Counted from the stretch's first letter, positions 24,820 to 59,851 are shown. The stretch is DNA of 64,000 bases from Brienomyrus brachyistius (GCF_023856365.1 NC_064552.1:7679160-7743159), one strand, 5' to 3'. The notes: a model not told the origin generated them from the letters alone. Translations and numbers: made by a program.

Positions 24820-25300
24820 AGTAGCAGGTCGAAATAGCCAATAAACTCTTTTTAAGGGGGAGCGAGAGCCTGTTTTCGATGATTGACGTGCTCTTTATCA
24901 AATCAGAAATCGAATTTTTCTTCCTTTACAACCAATAATAAAGTTGCGAGGGAGGGCGCATCACGGTGAAGGTAAGGTTTAATGAGACTCCATTGGGTTG
25001 TAATCAGTGTCATGTCGGATTCATGTAAACTACAACATTGTAACAAAATGGCGTCTGTTAGGTACCACCAGCGGCAGGCAACAGCGCAGCCCTCAGCCAC
25101 TCACACGCTAGAAGTCAAGGTTTGTGATTTGCCTTTCGTTTACCGAAGTCACAGGTTAATTGGACGATTAACTCGCCGTCATAAATTATCCGCAAGCGTC
25201 CCTCGGAGGCTGTCATAAATGTTTGCCTCGAGTTCGGAATTAGCGGCAGCTAGCTAGCCATCTTGGAGCTGCTGTTTGACGTCTGACTAAGCTAGGTATC
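24820..25300 (+). promoter_or_regulatory. kat6b: Candidate kat6b promoter and leader region
   Basis: This is the first region upstream of the kat6b start that is relatively rich in CG dinucleotides and promoter motifs. There are CCAAT boxes at about 24838 (AGCCAATAAAC) and 24930 (AACCAATAATA). A TGACG element lies near 24885. YY1-like motifs are AAAATGGCG near 25046 and GCCATCTTGG near 25258. CACGGTGAAG is followed by the strong donor GTAAGG at 24972, so a non-coding first exon may end at 24971. No transcript evidence is available. Confidence 0.4.
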
Positions 25301-26891
25301 CAACAATTAATTTTAGCAACTTTGACAGCTTTTTTTTATTTAATTTTTTTTTCTTAAGTGAAAACGATTTTTGGCGCCGGAGGGGGAGTTTGTTTTATTT
25401 ATGTAGGTAATGTTTAAAAGTTGGGGAAAATGATTATCGAATATTTCCTAGTAAGCAGAACTGTCAGCCTACGATGTCGGTGACACGAACTATAACTACA
25501 TAAATGATCGGCGCAGTTAAAGGTTTCACTTTAGCTGTGGTGACAGGATTTATTATTATTATTATTGTTGTTATTATTATGGATGCTGTGAGGATTTCAT
25601 GGCATGATGTGACTGGTCGCTTGGGGATGCCGTCTCTCCAGCTGCAATCCTCGGCTGACCCCGCTGCTGCAGTGTGGAGCCGAGTTTGATGCGATCAGCG
25701 GAGGCTTGCTGGCCAGCTAACTTGCTCGATGACAGGGGTTGCGGGGATCCGGGGAGAGAGCCGTCCGATACACGTCACCTGCTGGTAGCTCTGCGCACTG
25801 TTCTTCCTCTGCCTCCGCGTTTATTCAAATCACTGGCAAAATACACGCAAAAACAGTTGTTCGGTTGCCACACGTACTCTTCCCCTGTTAGATCTTTTTT
25901 ATTTATGTTTTTTGTAATTGCCATGTGTAGTTATAACCCAACAAAATAAACTGAATACCCATATTAAGCAGATACTTTAATATAGACTGAAATCGATTCT
26001 TCCAGTGTCTAATGTAAGATCAGTCAATATCAAGATATGTAATTAGTGGGTTAGATCATGAGCTTGTTACCTGAAGGTTGCTGGTTTCTGTCCCAGGCCC
26101 TTGTTTTTTCCCCCTTCATAAAAGCTACCCAATTTACTCAGGAGAAACCCAAATGTAAATCTGGATAGAAATTGTCAGTTTGAGATGGTGGTATTGGAAT
26201 AGTCTCAAATGAAGAATTTTCACATATGTGTATTTTAAGTCGTGATAAATTGCCATTGTTCTTCAGGTAGTTGGTGGTCAAGGTCTATGGTTTGTTTTAG
26301 ACAAGTCTAGACTTGTAGTATAAGCTTGCGGTTTTCCAATAATCAGTATTCCTGAACATGTTATTAATCAGTCCGTAAATTTGCTTATTCATCTGGTTGC
26401 TTCAGTCATGAATTATGTTGCTTAGAAATCCATCCATCCATTCATCTTTGAACAGATTACCATGCATATAAAATTCAGGTGACAAATTGATTCAGTAAAT
26501 TTTGTATAATGAATGTTGCTGCTTTAATATGTATTGTATTTTAAACACTATCATAGCTGTAACTCAACTAATTGCTTTCAGCATGAAACTGATTTGAGAG
26601 GTTGTGTAAATTTTAATTCAATTTTTAGAGGTTAGTGGAATGGGGGGGGGGGCAGGATGACAGTATTGCCATAAACTTGTTGCTTCGCAAAGGGAAGTTG
26701 GACATATTTCCAGCTTCATTTGATGTATTCTGACAGCTTGTTAATGAGTAGCCATAATATGTGTGCAGTTAGTTTGAATGTTTAAGCAAACTATCTACAA
26801 TGGTAAGAGACACGTTGCTGTTGTCATTGCTGGTATTTTATTGCTGCAATAACCTATTCTTTGTTTTATTGATTTCTTTTTATTCTTTTAG
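25301..26891 (+). other. kat6b: Probable intron in the kat6b 5' leader
   Basis: No coding sequence was recognised. A diverged SINE-like piece lies at 26041-26180. A plausible acceptor (TTTTATTCTTTTAG) ends at 26891, just upstream of the exon that holds the start codon. Confidence 0.45.
26041..26180 (+). mobile_element. Diverged tRNA-type SINE remnant
   Basis: The words GTTAGATCATGAGCTTGTTA, GAAGGTTGCTGG and TTTCTGTCCC follow the order of an A-box and B-box tRNA-derived SINE head. No clear tail or target-site duplication was found. Confidence 0.4.
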
Positions 26892-27149
26892 GTTTCCACT
26901 GAGTCCAGGAGGAATTTTAAAGAGTTTGTGCTTTTTGGGTGATGATAGTCAACTTTATTAAGGATATTTTTGAAATATATCCTCTGCTAAATCTATCTTG
27001 CTGACTTTTCCCAGGATTTACAAGAATGCCCTACACTATGCTTTGTCACGTATTTTTACAGTCCTTTTCACTGTATGGATGCCATTAATTAGTAACAGAG
27101 AAAGAGAAATCTCTATGGATCACCTCTGCCTGAAGCAAAGTATTCAACC

Positions 27150-50741
<23,592 letters not shown>

Positions 50742-50782
50742 TCTTCAGTTGTTCTTGATCTTCAAAGCCCATTTTTATTTAG

Positions 50783-50905
<123 letters not shown>

Positions 50906-52541
50906 CACACACAAAATATTAAAATATTTCCCTTCCCCCTTGTATGTAGTTCTTTTTGGTTACTCTGTGGAAAAACCAGCACTTGGTAAGAATGCAAAAA
51001 AAAAAAAAAAAGTTTTTGACACATTCTCTAAGCTTATTTTTTTCCTGTTTTTTGGGAAGCCTTACATTAACAGATTTGATTTAGTGTCGTCCGCTCTCAA
51101 ATGTATTTGATGATGAGCTTCAGCAAGAGAAGGCTTCTATACCAGCTCCGCGGTTTTGTGGCAGCTTGGGTGATGAAGCTATTTAATGTGCCTGCTACAG
51201 ATAGTAAACGTGTATTAGAGCCTTTCAGTCTACCTGTCCAACAGTACTGAAATTTAGTTTGTACCATAATTTATGCCTTTGTACGTTTAAATTATTGTAC
51301 ATTGTTTTATTTTTTGTAAAGTGACACTTAGCATGCTACAACGTCTTTGTTAGTGACAGTGCATTAAGTAGTACTGTACAAGTGTTGTGCTTTAATAGCA
51401 AGCCATTTTAAAAATGTATGGCCTTCATTAGATTTCCCTGTTATGGGAGAAAGATTATACTATATTTTTGTTAATTCTAATACTGTACAAATTGTAAACT
51501 TAGTTTTGTTTTTGGTTAAGTTTGAAAGGTTTTATTGCTAAATGTGTATAATTCTGAACTTTTTGTAACAAATTTCCTTAAAGGAGGCAGCTTTCTGTTT
51601 TATAATGCAGACTGATTTCTGTCTAAATAATGAAGCATATCTCATATTTGTACCCGAGAAGTTCTAAAACATTTCAAAGTATGCGAACCGAAATGTGGCA
51701 GAATTTTAAAAAGTAACGCTGATGATGAAGATAAAATAAATTTAGTCCAAAGTTGTATTTTATGGAAATGCCTTTAACTTTACATTTTCATTCCATCTGT
51801 AGATTTGTTTTCTATCTTTATAAGATGTCGGATTTATATTTTACGAAAGCGTAGAGCAGTAGCCTGTGAATAGAACAAACTAAGCTAATGAATCGCATGT
51901 AAAAAGCAAATTGTACTCGTGTCTGTTAATAATATTCCTTTTTTTTTTTTTTTTTTACCCTTTGTACCTGTACAGAGTGGCTGGTAGGAATGGGAGGGGG
52001 AAACCTGCTTATGTGTACAAAATAGTACAGAACAAGTCTCGTATTTATGAGTTATTAGTCCCTTAAAATGCTGTACATTTTAGCATAAAATAAATTATGA
52101 TGAACCATGTGTAGGCTTCTGTTATTTGTTAGCTCATTGAAAAGCTCGTGACAGTTGGATGTGCAGACTTCTCGTTAATTAATTGAGATTGTGGAATGTA
52201 TATATGCTATCGGTCTATAAGGAAGTAGCTTTTGAGGCACAGAAACGTATCACTTGTCACTGAGGTTTTGTAAGCTTTAGCACCGTTGACCATGTGCCTC
52301 AAGTCATGGGCATGGATCTTCTGGGTTTAAATGGAGATGCTTGTCATCAAGCACGTGTATAGATCTTTATTCTGGTCTTGCTGTGCTGTTGTAATTTTAT
52401 CCTACCCGACCCACACTTGCTTGATCCAATTGTCCTTTTTGTCTTAAGTGAAATTAGCTCTCCCCTGTCACTCTGCTGAATCTTGGGTCTTTTAGCGGTT
52501 CCACGTGCACTTATGGTGACCATCTTGAACATATTTGACTT

Positions 52542-52553
52542 TTTATTAATAAA
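52542..52553. terminator. Palindromic poly(A) signal TTTATTAATAAA
   Basis: The 12-mer equals its own reverse complement and gives AATAAA on both strands. It lies between the converging ends of kat6b (+) and dusp29 (-), so it could serve either gene. Confidence 0.45.
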
Positions 52554-52904
52554 ATGGTCATCGATAACCTTAAGGCGATTTTTGTGTCATGTAAAGATCC
52601 TGAGTTCAGTTAATGGCAAATGAAGCCTATTATGTCACTTGATGGTACAAAAGCATTAAGATAGCTGTGTACATTGTTATCCTGCAGTTTTTTAAATTAT
52701 TTTTAAAAATGGAGATTTTTTCTTTTTAAGTTTATGCCCCGAGGCAAAGATTATCGAATAAGCTGAATGTCTTTTGAAAAGTAAAATAAAGCCAAATGTA
52801 CAGGTATCATTAGAATGACTCTGTAATATTTTTCCCTCTACTAGTTGTTAATTTCTGGAACTGAAGTCGTTGTATGCTCTTTCAATGGAAATACATAGAG
52901 GCTT

Positions 52905-53170
52905 TTATTTTGATCCTTGTGTGTCATGCTCGTCCTTCGCCGTCTCTGTGTCGTGACCCGTGTCACCATCTGATCTCTCCAACTGCCCTCGGAGCTGCAC
53001 GTCCAGCTGCCGTAGCTGTTTTAAGAAGCCCCAGTTGGGTAGGATGCGCCGACGCTGCTTCACATGCTCGATGGCGTCCACCAGGGTCATGTTCTTCTGA
53101 ATCATTAGGTAGGCCAGGAAAAGCGTGGCCGACCGGCTCCTTCCCATGACGCAGTGAACCAGAAGCTTGT
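52905..53170 (-). CDS. dusp29: dusp29 coding exon 3 (active-site loop)
   Basis: It follows the acceptor TTCTTTCAG (read on the minus strand). It encodes the P-loop [11 protein letters not shown] and the helical [13 protein letters not shown]. It ends in TAA at 52905-52907. The stop codon lies within an AATAAA hexamer. Confidence 0.93.
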
Positions 53171-55221
53171 CTGAAAGAAACGACCAGGTGCTGTTTTAAT
53201 GGCTTCAAACTTGCTCTGGCGTGTTTACTTAATTAGTCCTTTTCTACCACATTATTTAAGTACAATTGGAACAAAAGTGTTACTTCATTTGGGAACTACA
53301 GACTACAGTGGCTTTTTTTCATTTTTTTAAAAAAAAACCTTATACGAAATAAACGTTTCTTTAACTTACCATGCTAGATTATATCTAAATGGCACACTTT
53401 TTATCTTGGCATATATTTTATGCATTTTGTCTGCGTACGTATTACTAATTTCGTCATAGTACTCCACGTAAGTGTAGATAACTAGACAGGCTTATGACCT
53501 ACTCTCAGGTCCGCTCAGTGCGTAGTCAATAAACTGGGCAGCGGGATAGAAGAACTGGCTTAGGTCAAAAGTCGGAATGTCCTCCGCTTCAACTCCATAG
53601 TAGTCGACGTTCATGTCGCTGTAGTAGTCAGGGCCAGTGTCCACGCTGTTCCTTGTCCCTTCTGCTGCATTCAGGATGTGTGTCATTCCCATCTTCTTAA
53701 GGATGTAGCGGTTGCGTGCAATCTCTCTGCTCAACAAATTTCTACCAGTTAACATTGACCCCCACCCCCAGCGTACACGTATACTCGCACACGCGCACAA
53801 AAACTAAAAATGTCTAAATAGGCTCATCGTTGATTTAAATAAAATGGGAATTTTCATGCACATTGCTTATACAAAGGACCCTTTATGAAATATTTAATCT
53901 AGTAATCACCCTTCTGAAGGAAATCGTTGATGCTGCTTATTCATTTGCATGGGGTTTTTATGAAGCCGTTTCCAAGCAATAGGAAGGATGTCTTTCCACA
54001 GTGGGCAAGGTAATTTACAGAAGGTGAAAGTTCAGAACTGTTGCCAGTCTACCCTGGAGTGGGCATCCCACCAAATTTACCCAAAGATCACGCCACACGC
54101 TATGCTCTAATAGGCTGCACGAACCACGAGGTTCCATCCCGGGATCTACAGCCCTCTGTCAACATGGCAAACGTTTGACTTAAGAATTCTCCCATAAGGA
54201 AATGCTCAAGATGAATGGCTTTCAGGGAGGGGCAATCAGGAGGGAAGCCTTGTCTCTCTACAGCTTCGGTTTTCAAAATAATACTAGGATATACCACAAG
54301 TGTTCCGGGACAGTGTCCTCTGGACAGGCAAGACCAGAGCAGAATCCTCTGGATGTAATGTGAAATGTCGCATATATAAAAAAAAAAAAAAATAAAAAAT
54401 CAAACACTGTCATCACAAGAACCTCAAACGAGCCTAGTGGCAGAGAGGTGATGACTGGGATGTGCTCTGTGGCTGCGAGAATTGAACACTTCACTCTCAA
54501 GGAGTCTACCGTGAATTTTTCCCTGTATCAGTGAATTCTTGAGAGGGTTGGTTCGCTGAAGAACTGGACTGCGAAAGAGCACCGAGACTCAAAACCACTG
54601 CATGAACAACTGGAAGAATGTGGATGTTGGAATGTCCAAGTGCAAGCTTCAACCCCGTTGAGATGCTGTGGTGAGTGTCTTGACTTCTCTCAGGCAATGA
54701 ATAAATAATAACGGGGTAATTTCTTGTGTTGTCACACAAGGTTAGGTTTATGTACCACTGGCGCTTGGTGAACACTAGATGAAGGTCAGATATGTCTTAT
54801 TACGTAAAACCATAGAACCTAAGGGGGTGATCTTTCCTTTCCAAAACCTATATATAATTATTTACTTAGCATCCAGTAAGTAAAATTTGTACGATGTTAA
54901 ATTATTTCTGTATTAAGTACTGAATGTTTTGATAGGTGCTTAAGAACTGAATTTTTTTCCCTCAATATAATTTTTGATGCTGCTATGTTGTGCCTTGTAT
55001 TTTACATAATATAGTTTTTTTTTTAGAGGTTGGCTCACTTACTCATCGCCAATGTAGACATTAGGCCAGACCTCATTGACGTGAGCATATGCTGCAGTGG
55101 GGCCACGACAGAGGATCTTCTCAAGTTCATATTCCCTCGGCGTAAGACATCCATCCGCTGAATCAATCGGCACCTTTTCATAAATGATCTTCTGGGATCT
55201 CTTTGAGCAATAAGAAGCCAT
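52905..55221 (-). CDS. dusp29: Dual specificity phosphatase 29 (DUPD1)
   Basis: An atypical dual-specificity phosphatase, expected to remove phosphate from Tyr and Ser/Thr; in mammals it is known from skeletal muscle. Three coding exons: 55043-55221, 53503-53726 and 52905-53170, giving 222 residues (human about 220). Introns are GT-AG with phases 2 and 1. The N-terminal part contains [15 protein letters not shown]. The middle contains N-A-A-E-G, D-T-G-P-D-Y-Y and [12 protein letters not shown]109 is the likely general acid. The active-site loop is [10 protein letters not shown] (C141, R147), complete. The C-terminus is acidic. The first Met is the only one in frame near the exon start. The gene runs towards kat6b. 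Confidence 0.93.
53503..53726 (-). CDS. dusp29: dusp29 coding exon 2
   Basis: It encodes [24 protein letters not shown] and the general-acid region [12 protein letters not shown]. The acceptor (TTGAGCAG) was chosen because only it restores the frame D-E-E-I-A-R. Donor GTAGGT. Confidence 0.92.
53727..55042 (-). other. dusp29: dusp29 intron 1
   Basis: GT-AG, phase 2, 1.3 kb. About 800 bp of it is an old Tc1-type transposon remnant lying in the opposite direction (54040-54845). Confidence 0.85.
54040..54845 (+). mobile_element. Tc1-like transposon remnant
   Basis: Diverged Tc1-type sequence on the + strand. One segment reads [10 protein letters not shown] (near 54309-54340), where the usual W-S/T-D carries Gly in place of the first catalytic Asp. 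Another (about 54618-54671) reads [16 protein letters not shown], the remains of the W-P-S-x-S-P-D-L-N-P-I-E-x-L-W block. It ends with a GGGGGTGATC stretch that may be the right terminal repeat. Frameshifts abound and I find no left terminal repeat, so it is an inactive, probably truncated copy. Confidence 0.65.
55043..55221 (-). CDS. dusp29: dusp29 coding exon 1
   Basis: The ATG at 55219-55221 starts [10 protein letters not shown]. The exon ends Y-I-G-D plus two bases of a Glu codon before donor GTAAGT. The motif V-N-E-V-W-P, which marks atypical DUSPs of this group, is near its end. Confidence 0.9.
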
Positions 55222-55700
55222 TTTCTCCCGAGTAACTGGCTTTCACACGTGTCCAATGGCTTTGATGATCTGTTCCCTAGAGGGGTAACACAGATTTGCT
55301 GTTTAAATTTGAGATGAAATCACCTCAATATGTCTTGTGGATTTTTTTGGAACTAAACTTAATTTGCTTTGAAATATGAGTAATGTTGCGTATGTGCACA
55401 ATTGTTGGTTGTTAAGTCTTCCAGTTTTGAAGATTATGGACTGTGTGAGAAAGATGTTACTATATTGATGCTGTATCCATACTTAGCTGTTAAAGTAGAA
55501 GTTTAATAATGTGCAAAGCCTTTGCTATCGATTTGTTATTTTGCTGTCTCGGTGTTGAAGTAAAAGAAATTGTCTACGTTGTAAAATCTTTAGCATTAAA
55601 CTATGTAATCACACATTTCTCCAGAAAGCCAACAACTTACCAGCGCTCCCCGCGATTTCCTTTTCTCTCGATGACATACGTCAGCCTCACCACTTAAGGT
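55222..55700 (-). other. dusp29: dusp29 5' leader with a probable leader intron
   Basis: Read on the minus strand, a good acceptor (CCCCTCTAG) ends just before 55276 and a very good donor (CTG followed by GTAAGT) ends an exon at 55641. A non-coding leader exon of unknown 5' end, then an intron of about 364 bp (55277-55640), is the simplest reading. Confidence 0.4.
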
Positions 55701-58313
55701 CATCGTCCGAGAGTGTCGCAAATCGTTAAGGCTGTTGCCACCAGCATTCCTATTGTCGAATGTGTTGTGAAAGATGAGTAGCATATTTCCCAGCCTGCAC
55801 CCCGTCATCTGCAGGGGGGCAGGACCGGGCAGTATGGCTTCTGCAACTGGCGTCGGATTCTGTCGGGTATTTTTAGGAAGCTGATCCGCAAGCTTTGACC
55901 TTAGGGAGGCATTGCCTGCCTTGCATGGCAGAGTCTCCCACCCTCTGCTCTACACCCTCCACGTATGCTTGGCTCTCCTCTCATAAACAAGCAGGCTGCA
56001 GCAGTTAGACACTAATGCCGGCAGTGGGCTGAGGTCCGTCCTCTGTGTTCTGCTATCCTGAGGGACGCCCATGCTAACCCATCAGCTAGGCGCTTGGACC
56101 TGCAGCTTAATTCAAGATATTCCCTTTGAACGCACCATAATACGGAGGGGGGGGATCCCTAGTGCAAGGTTCTCTGAGTTCTTTTAAGAGGTGCAGGATT
56201 AGAAGGATAAAGTCAGATAGGTTTCAGAGTCGTACAACTAAAGCATTTATTGTGGGGCTTTTAATTGGATTATTGGAATACTGACGAGCTCATCTAGCCT
56301 TAAGGAGTCAGGTATGAATATAGTCCTCGCAACTTGAGGTCTTACTAGAGTGTCAAAGAACTTGAATGCCCTAGAGCAGCAATGAGATGTTAGAGGTGCC
56401 ACGCACACTAGCATAGGCCTATTATGCTCACGAAGTGCTGATCCCACTCTGGAGTGATGTTTTCTAGGCTTCTGCTTGCTGAGTGGTTGTCTGAGGAGTA
56501 ATGCATCTTCTGCAGCAGTGCAACAAGGACAGGAGTGGTGAGTGCAGTGAATACACACTGTCATTTTATAAGAGATTCCCATGTTTATCCTTAACACCCT
56601 GTCTTGCGCACCTGAGAACTAAGCACAGTGCTTCATTAGGTGCTGCTTTCATAATCATCTAGTCTGCATTTGGTCAAGGCAACTTTTCCTAGTTTAGTTG
56701 TGTGACTTTACACTGCTGGATTTCCCCTCTGCTCCAGTTAAAGAGCTTTCCCCGAGGCCCCAGCATCTTATAAAAGCTGTCCGCTGTTTGAAACCGCCAG
56801 TGACATTCCTTAGCCATTACAACAAGGCATTGTTTGCAACATATAATTTAGCATTAATTATTTAGCCCAGTTTCTGAAGCATTGTTGCCCATAACTAACT
56901 GCTATATTGATTTATCGCTTCAGTTTTCTTTCTGGTGCATCACTTGCATCAGTTTTTTTCAGTTTTTTTTTGTGATATTTATATGGCGGAGACTGTAGTA
57001 ACCCTGATAATGTCTTGGAACGAGCATAATGTCTCCAGAGAGGCGGTACAACCTTATTTACACTTAGTCAATTATTCCTTTCGCAAGTTGCCTGTCTGTG
57101 GGATCTCCCAGTGGCAGCTGCCATTTACTGCTATTTATTATGAGTAGAACATCTCAAGGGGCCCAGGCTTGATGTCTAATCAAAATGGTGTTGCTGGTGC
57201 TGAACTGCATGTAATCTCAATAATGCGAGTCCTGCAACTGTGATGATAATTGTATTTTAGAGCCCAGCTTATGAAAAGAACATATGCATTATGTCAGCCA
57301 CAGGAGTTCTAAACCATTATTCTCTTGTATTTAGAGTCTTCTGTCCAGACCCAGCCATCATTCATACTGACGGTGAAATCATTAAACCTCTAACGCATTT
57401 TGACAGGACCTATTTACCCGAGCATTCTCAACAGCTTGTTTTTCTGAATCGACTCATTTATCTTGTATAATCTTAGTCTAGTAAAGGGCTATAATTCAAA
57501 TGATACAAATTAAATTTGTGTACGAAAGCTCCCGAAGAAATAGCAATTCACAGTGTAATAAATCTTCCGCACCATAGACATTGATGGTTAAAGCTCACAG
57601 TTGTAGTTTTTCATGTTTTCGTGTGTAGTGTGTCGTTTAAGAAAACAGAAAGTGTAAAGTGTTCCGGGCCAAACTAAATCCGATCGTTTTACGGCAGAGA
57701 CACGACAGCTCAAAAGGATGGCCGGTATTTATTGTTTTCAAAAGCAACCCTTGTCCCCCAACTGTGTGTAAACAAGGGCTGATCTCACCACACACCTTTA
57801 TACATACTAGGAATTGGATTTATGCTTCTTTCCCCAGCGCACACCCAATTGTTCCCCGCGGTCTGCTGACTTTGGAGACCGGCGGTAGTCAGTGCTCCCC
57901 TCTGGGCCGCGGATGATGTACTCGCTAGCATTCAGGTAGCGGTGTGCCCAGCTTAGCTTCTCCAGAACCCTCTTCACCTTTAAATCCCCTTTAAAATATT
58001 GCTGTCACTTCCAATCTTGTTACCTCTCTTTCTGTGAATCCTTTCCTCCGGCCCCGTGTTACTATGGGTATGTACGGAGTTTTACATGCAGTTTTCATGA
58101 CTGTTCATTCGTGCCACTGTGTACGCATTTTAGCTAAGTTGATAGTCGGGTATATTCCGGAAATTTCCATTATAATTGATGTATGTTTTTTAGAACTGCA
58201 AATCCAGTTACGGTCACAGGGATCTGCACTGTATGCCAGAACACTGAGGCACAAATCTGGGCATTCATGCATACGCATGCAGGCATTTTGCACTGCACTT
58301 GAAGATACACTTT
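55701..58313. other. Intergenic region between dusp29 and the dusp13a-like gene
   Basis: No gene, transposon or long repeat was recognised. It presumably contains the dusp29 promoter and the 3' UTR of the next gene. A minus-strand AATAAA near 57728 may mark the 3' end of the dusp13a-like transcript. Confidence 0.6.
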
Positions 58314-58522
58314 CTAGGAGTCCTGCTGTGACTTCATTGGAGCTAACTTCTGGTCCAAATGGTGCAGCTGGCTCAGAAAGCCTGCATTAGGAAGGATGTT
58401 CCTGTGCTGCCGGACTGCCTTGATGGCCTCTGCCAGAGTGAGCTTCTCGGAGATCATGAGGAAGGCCAGCACCAGTGCGGCGGATCGACTGATTCCCCGT
58501 GCGCAGTGGACGAACACTCTCC
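58314..58522 (-). CDS. dusp13a: dusp13a-like coding exon 3 (active-site loop)
   Basis: It follows the acceptor ATCTCTTTCAG (minus strand). It encodes R-V-F-V-H-C-A-R-G-I-S-R-S-A-A-L and V-R-Q-H-R-N-I-L-P-N-A-G-F-L, then ends S-Q-Q-D-S and TAG at 58314-58316. Confidence 0.92.
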
Positions 58523-59397
58523 CTGAAAGAGATGTACATTGGCCCCTGAAGATGCCACTGAACCTCGATGTATACTAGAGCTGAACAATATCGCGATATG
58601 TGAAATATTCACAAGTAATACTGCGATATTTATAAAATGAAAAATGAGAGGAAATTACCCGAAATAAAATATAACCAAATATGATTGCTGACTTAATATA
58701 TCAATACAGTGCGTGAAATAAATCGGTGGTGCTGCCGCGAGTTGTCAATAAACACAAAGAAGTGCTGAAGAATGCGATGTGATTATTGCGCATATTGCAA
58801 TGACAATTCTGAAACAATATACCAGATAGCCCTGATGTACACAAACGATTAGATTTAAACAAGATCAAAGGATTATGGTGAAATGAGAATGTGGCAGTCG
58901 CAGGGGTCATGAAGCAGTCACTAAAGGTTTTTCGTGAGAAGTGGTGGCACACAATTGACAATCTCTGTTTCGTTAATGAATAAATGAACTGCTACTTCGG
59001 GTGATGGACTTGCCTTTTTGGGAAAGTGCCTCCCGCATGAATCTCGCAGTTGGATAGAAGAAAGGGGTAAGGTCAAAGTCCCGGTGATCTGCAGCCTCCA
59101 CACCATAATAAGTCACGGCCAAGTCTGAGTAGAAGGTGGGGCCAGTATCGATGTGTTCTGGGCCACTGGCGGCATTCACAATGTGGGTGATTCCCAGGTG
59201 TAATAGTAGCTCTTTATCACGAGCTGTGGATCTACATCAAGAGGTATTAAAAATGTTTCATTTCTGACCAGGAAAAGCGATGGATGGATGGATGGATGGA
59301 TGATAGAGGGGTTGGTGGGTTGAGGATGGGTGGATGGATTTTTGCAGCAAACGCTTTCACGTTGAATACACATAGTAACAGGTTTTGTTGTTTGTAT

Positions 59398-59436
<39 letters not shown>

Positions 59437-59851
59437 TTTTTTTCTTTATAATGTTCACTCAATGTGTTTGTTTCCCTACCTCATCAAATCCTTTAACACA
59501 TGTACTGCCAACTTCATACCAGTAACACATTTCTGTTCCCAATGATCTGCCATTCTCCTGAAAAAGTAGATCGACTCTTTTGCCAGACTGGCTCTCCATC
59601 AGGTTGTGTAACAACCGTGTGTCCAGCTGGAACTGGTGATATATAATGTGTTTATATTTTTTTCTATGGAAGCGTTATTTGTGACTTGTGGTAAGCGCTA
59701 CTTACGCGTTGCCTATGTACACACCAGGCCAGACCTCATTGACTGGTCCTGTAGGGTGTCTGCCTTTCAGCAGGAGGTGCAGAAGGTCCGGAATAGGCGG
59801 CGTTTCATACTTGTTCCCCTCCTGATTTGAACGTGATTCCTTCAGATCCAT
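58314..59851 (-). CDS. dusp13a: Dual specificity phosphatase 13-like (dusp13a-like)
   Basis: An atypical dual-specificity phosphatase. Coding exons 59706-59851, 59014-59231 and 58314-58522 give 190 residues, close to the 188-198 of human DUSP13 products. The N-terminal part contains P-V-N-E-V-W-P-G-V-Y-I-G-N-A. The middle contains T-A-R-D-K, L-G-I-T-H-I-V-N-A-A and F-D-L-T-P-F-F-Y-P; D97 is the likely general acid. The loop is V-H-C-A-R-G-I-S-R-S with C128 and R134, so the enzyme looks intact. Intron phases are 2 and 1, as in the two flanking phosphatase genes. Intron 2 has a GC donor, the only non-GT donor found. The a/b naming follows position and partial likeness and is less certain than the family. 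Confidence 0.85.
58575..58835. mobile_element. Possible old DNA-transposon remnant
   Basis: This part of intron 2 begins GAGCTGAACAATATCGCGAT and ends near GAAACAATATACC. It has several GCGATAT-type words and resembles a repeat common in fish genomes. The end repeats match only weakly, so the call is tentative. Confidence 0.3.
59014..59231 (-). CDS. dusp13a: dusp13a-like coding exon 2 (followed by a GC donor)
   Basis: It encodes D-K-E-L-L-L-H-L-G-I-T-H-I-V-N-A-A-S-G and V-E-A-A-D-H-R-D-F-D-L-T-P-F-F. It ends Q-K plus one base, followed on the minus strand by GCAAGT. No GT site nearby keeps the frame into H-C-A-R-G, so a GC-AG intron is required. Confidence 0.88.
59278..59302. repeat. (GATG)n tract
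   Basis: About five GATG units in dusp13a-like intron 1, with further degenerate units to 59340. They may be the tail of a LINE or SINE insertion. Confidence 0.8.
59397..59435. repeat. (GT)n(GA)n compound microsatellite
   Basis: About 11 GT units followed directly by about eight GA units, in dusp13a-like intron 1. Confidence 0.92.
59706..59851 (-). CDS. dusp13a: dusp13a-like coding exon 1
   Basis: The ATG at 59849-59851 starts M-D-L-K-E-S-R-S-N-Q. The exon ends Y-I-G-N plus two bases before donor GTAAGT. A CAG lies just upstream of the ATG (TTTCGCAG then AATGG), so a leader intron may end there. Confidence 0.85.

Noticed and set aside
59636..59830. Plus-strand frame over dusp13a-like exon 1
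   Set aside because: Antisense of a real coding exon with a good donor and a conserved motif on the minus strand.
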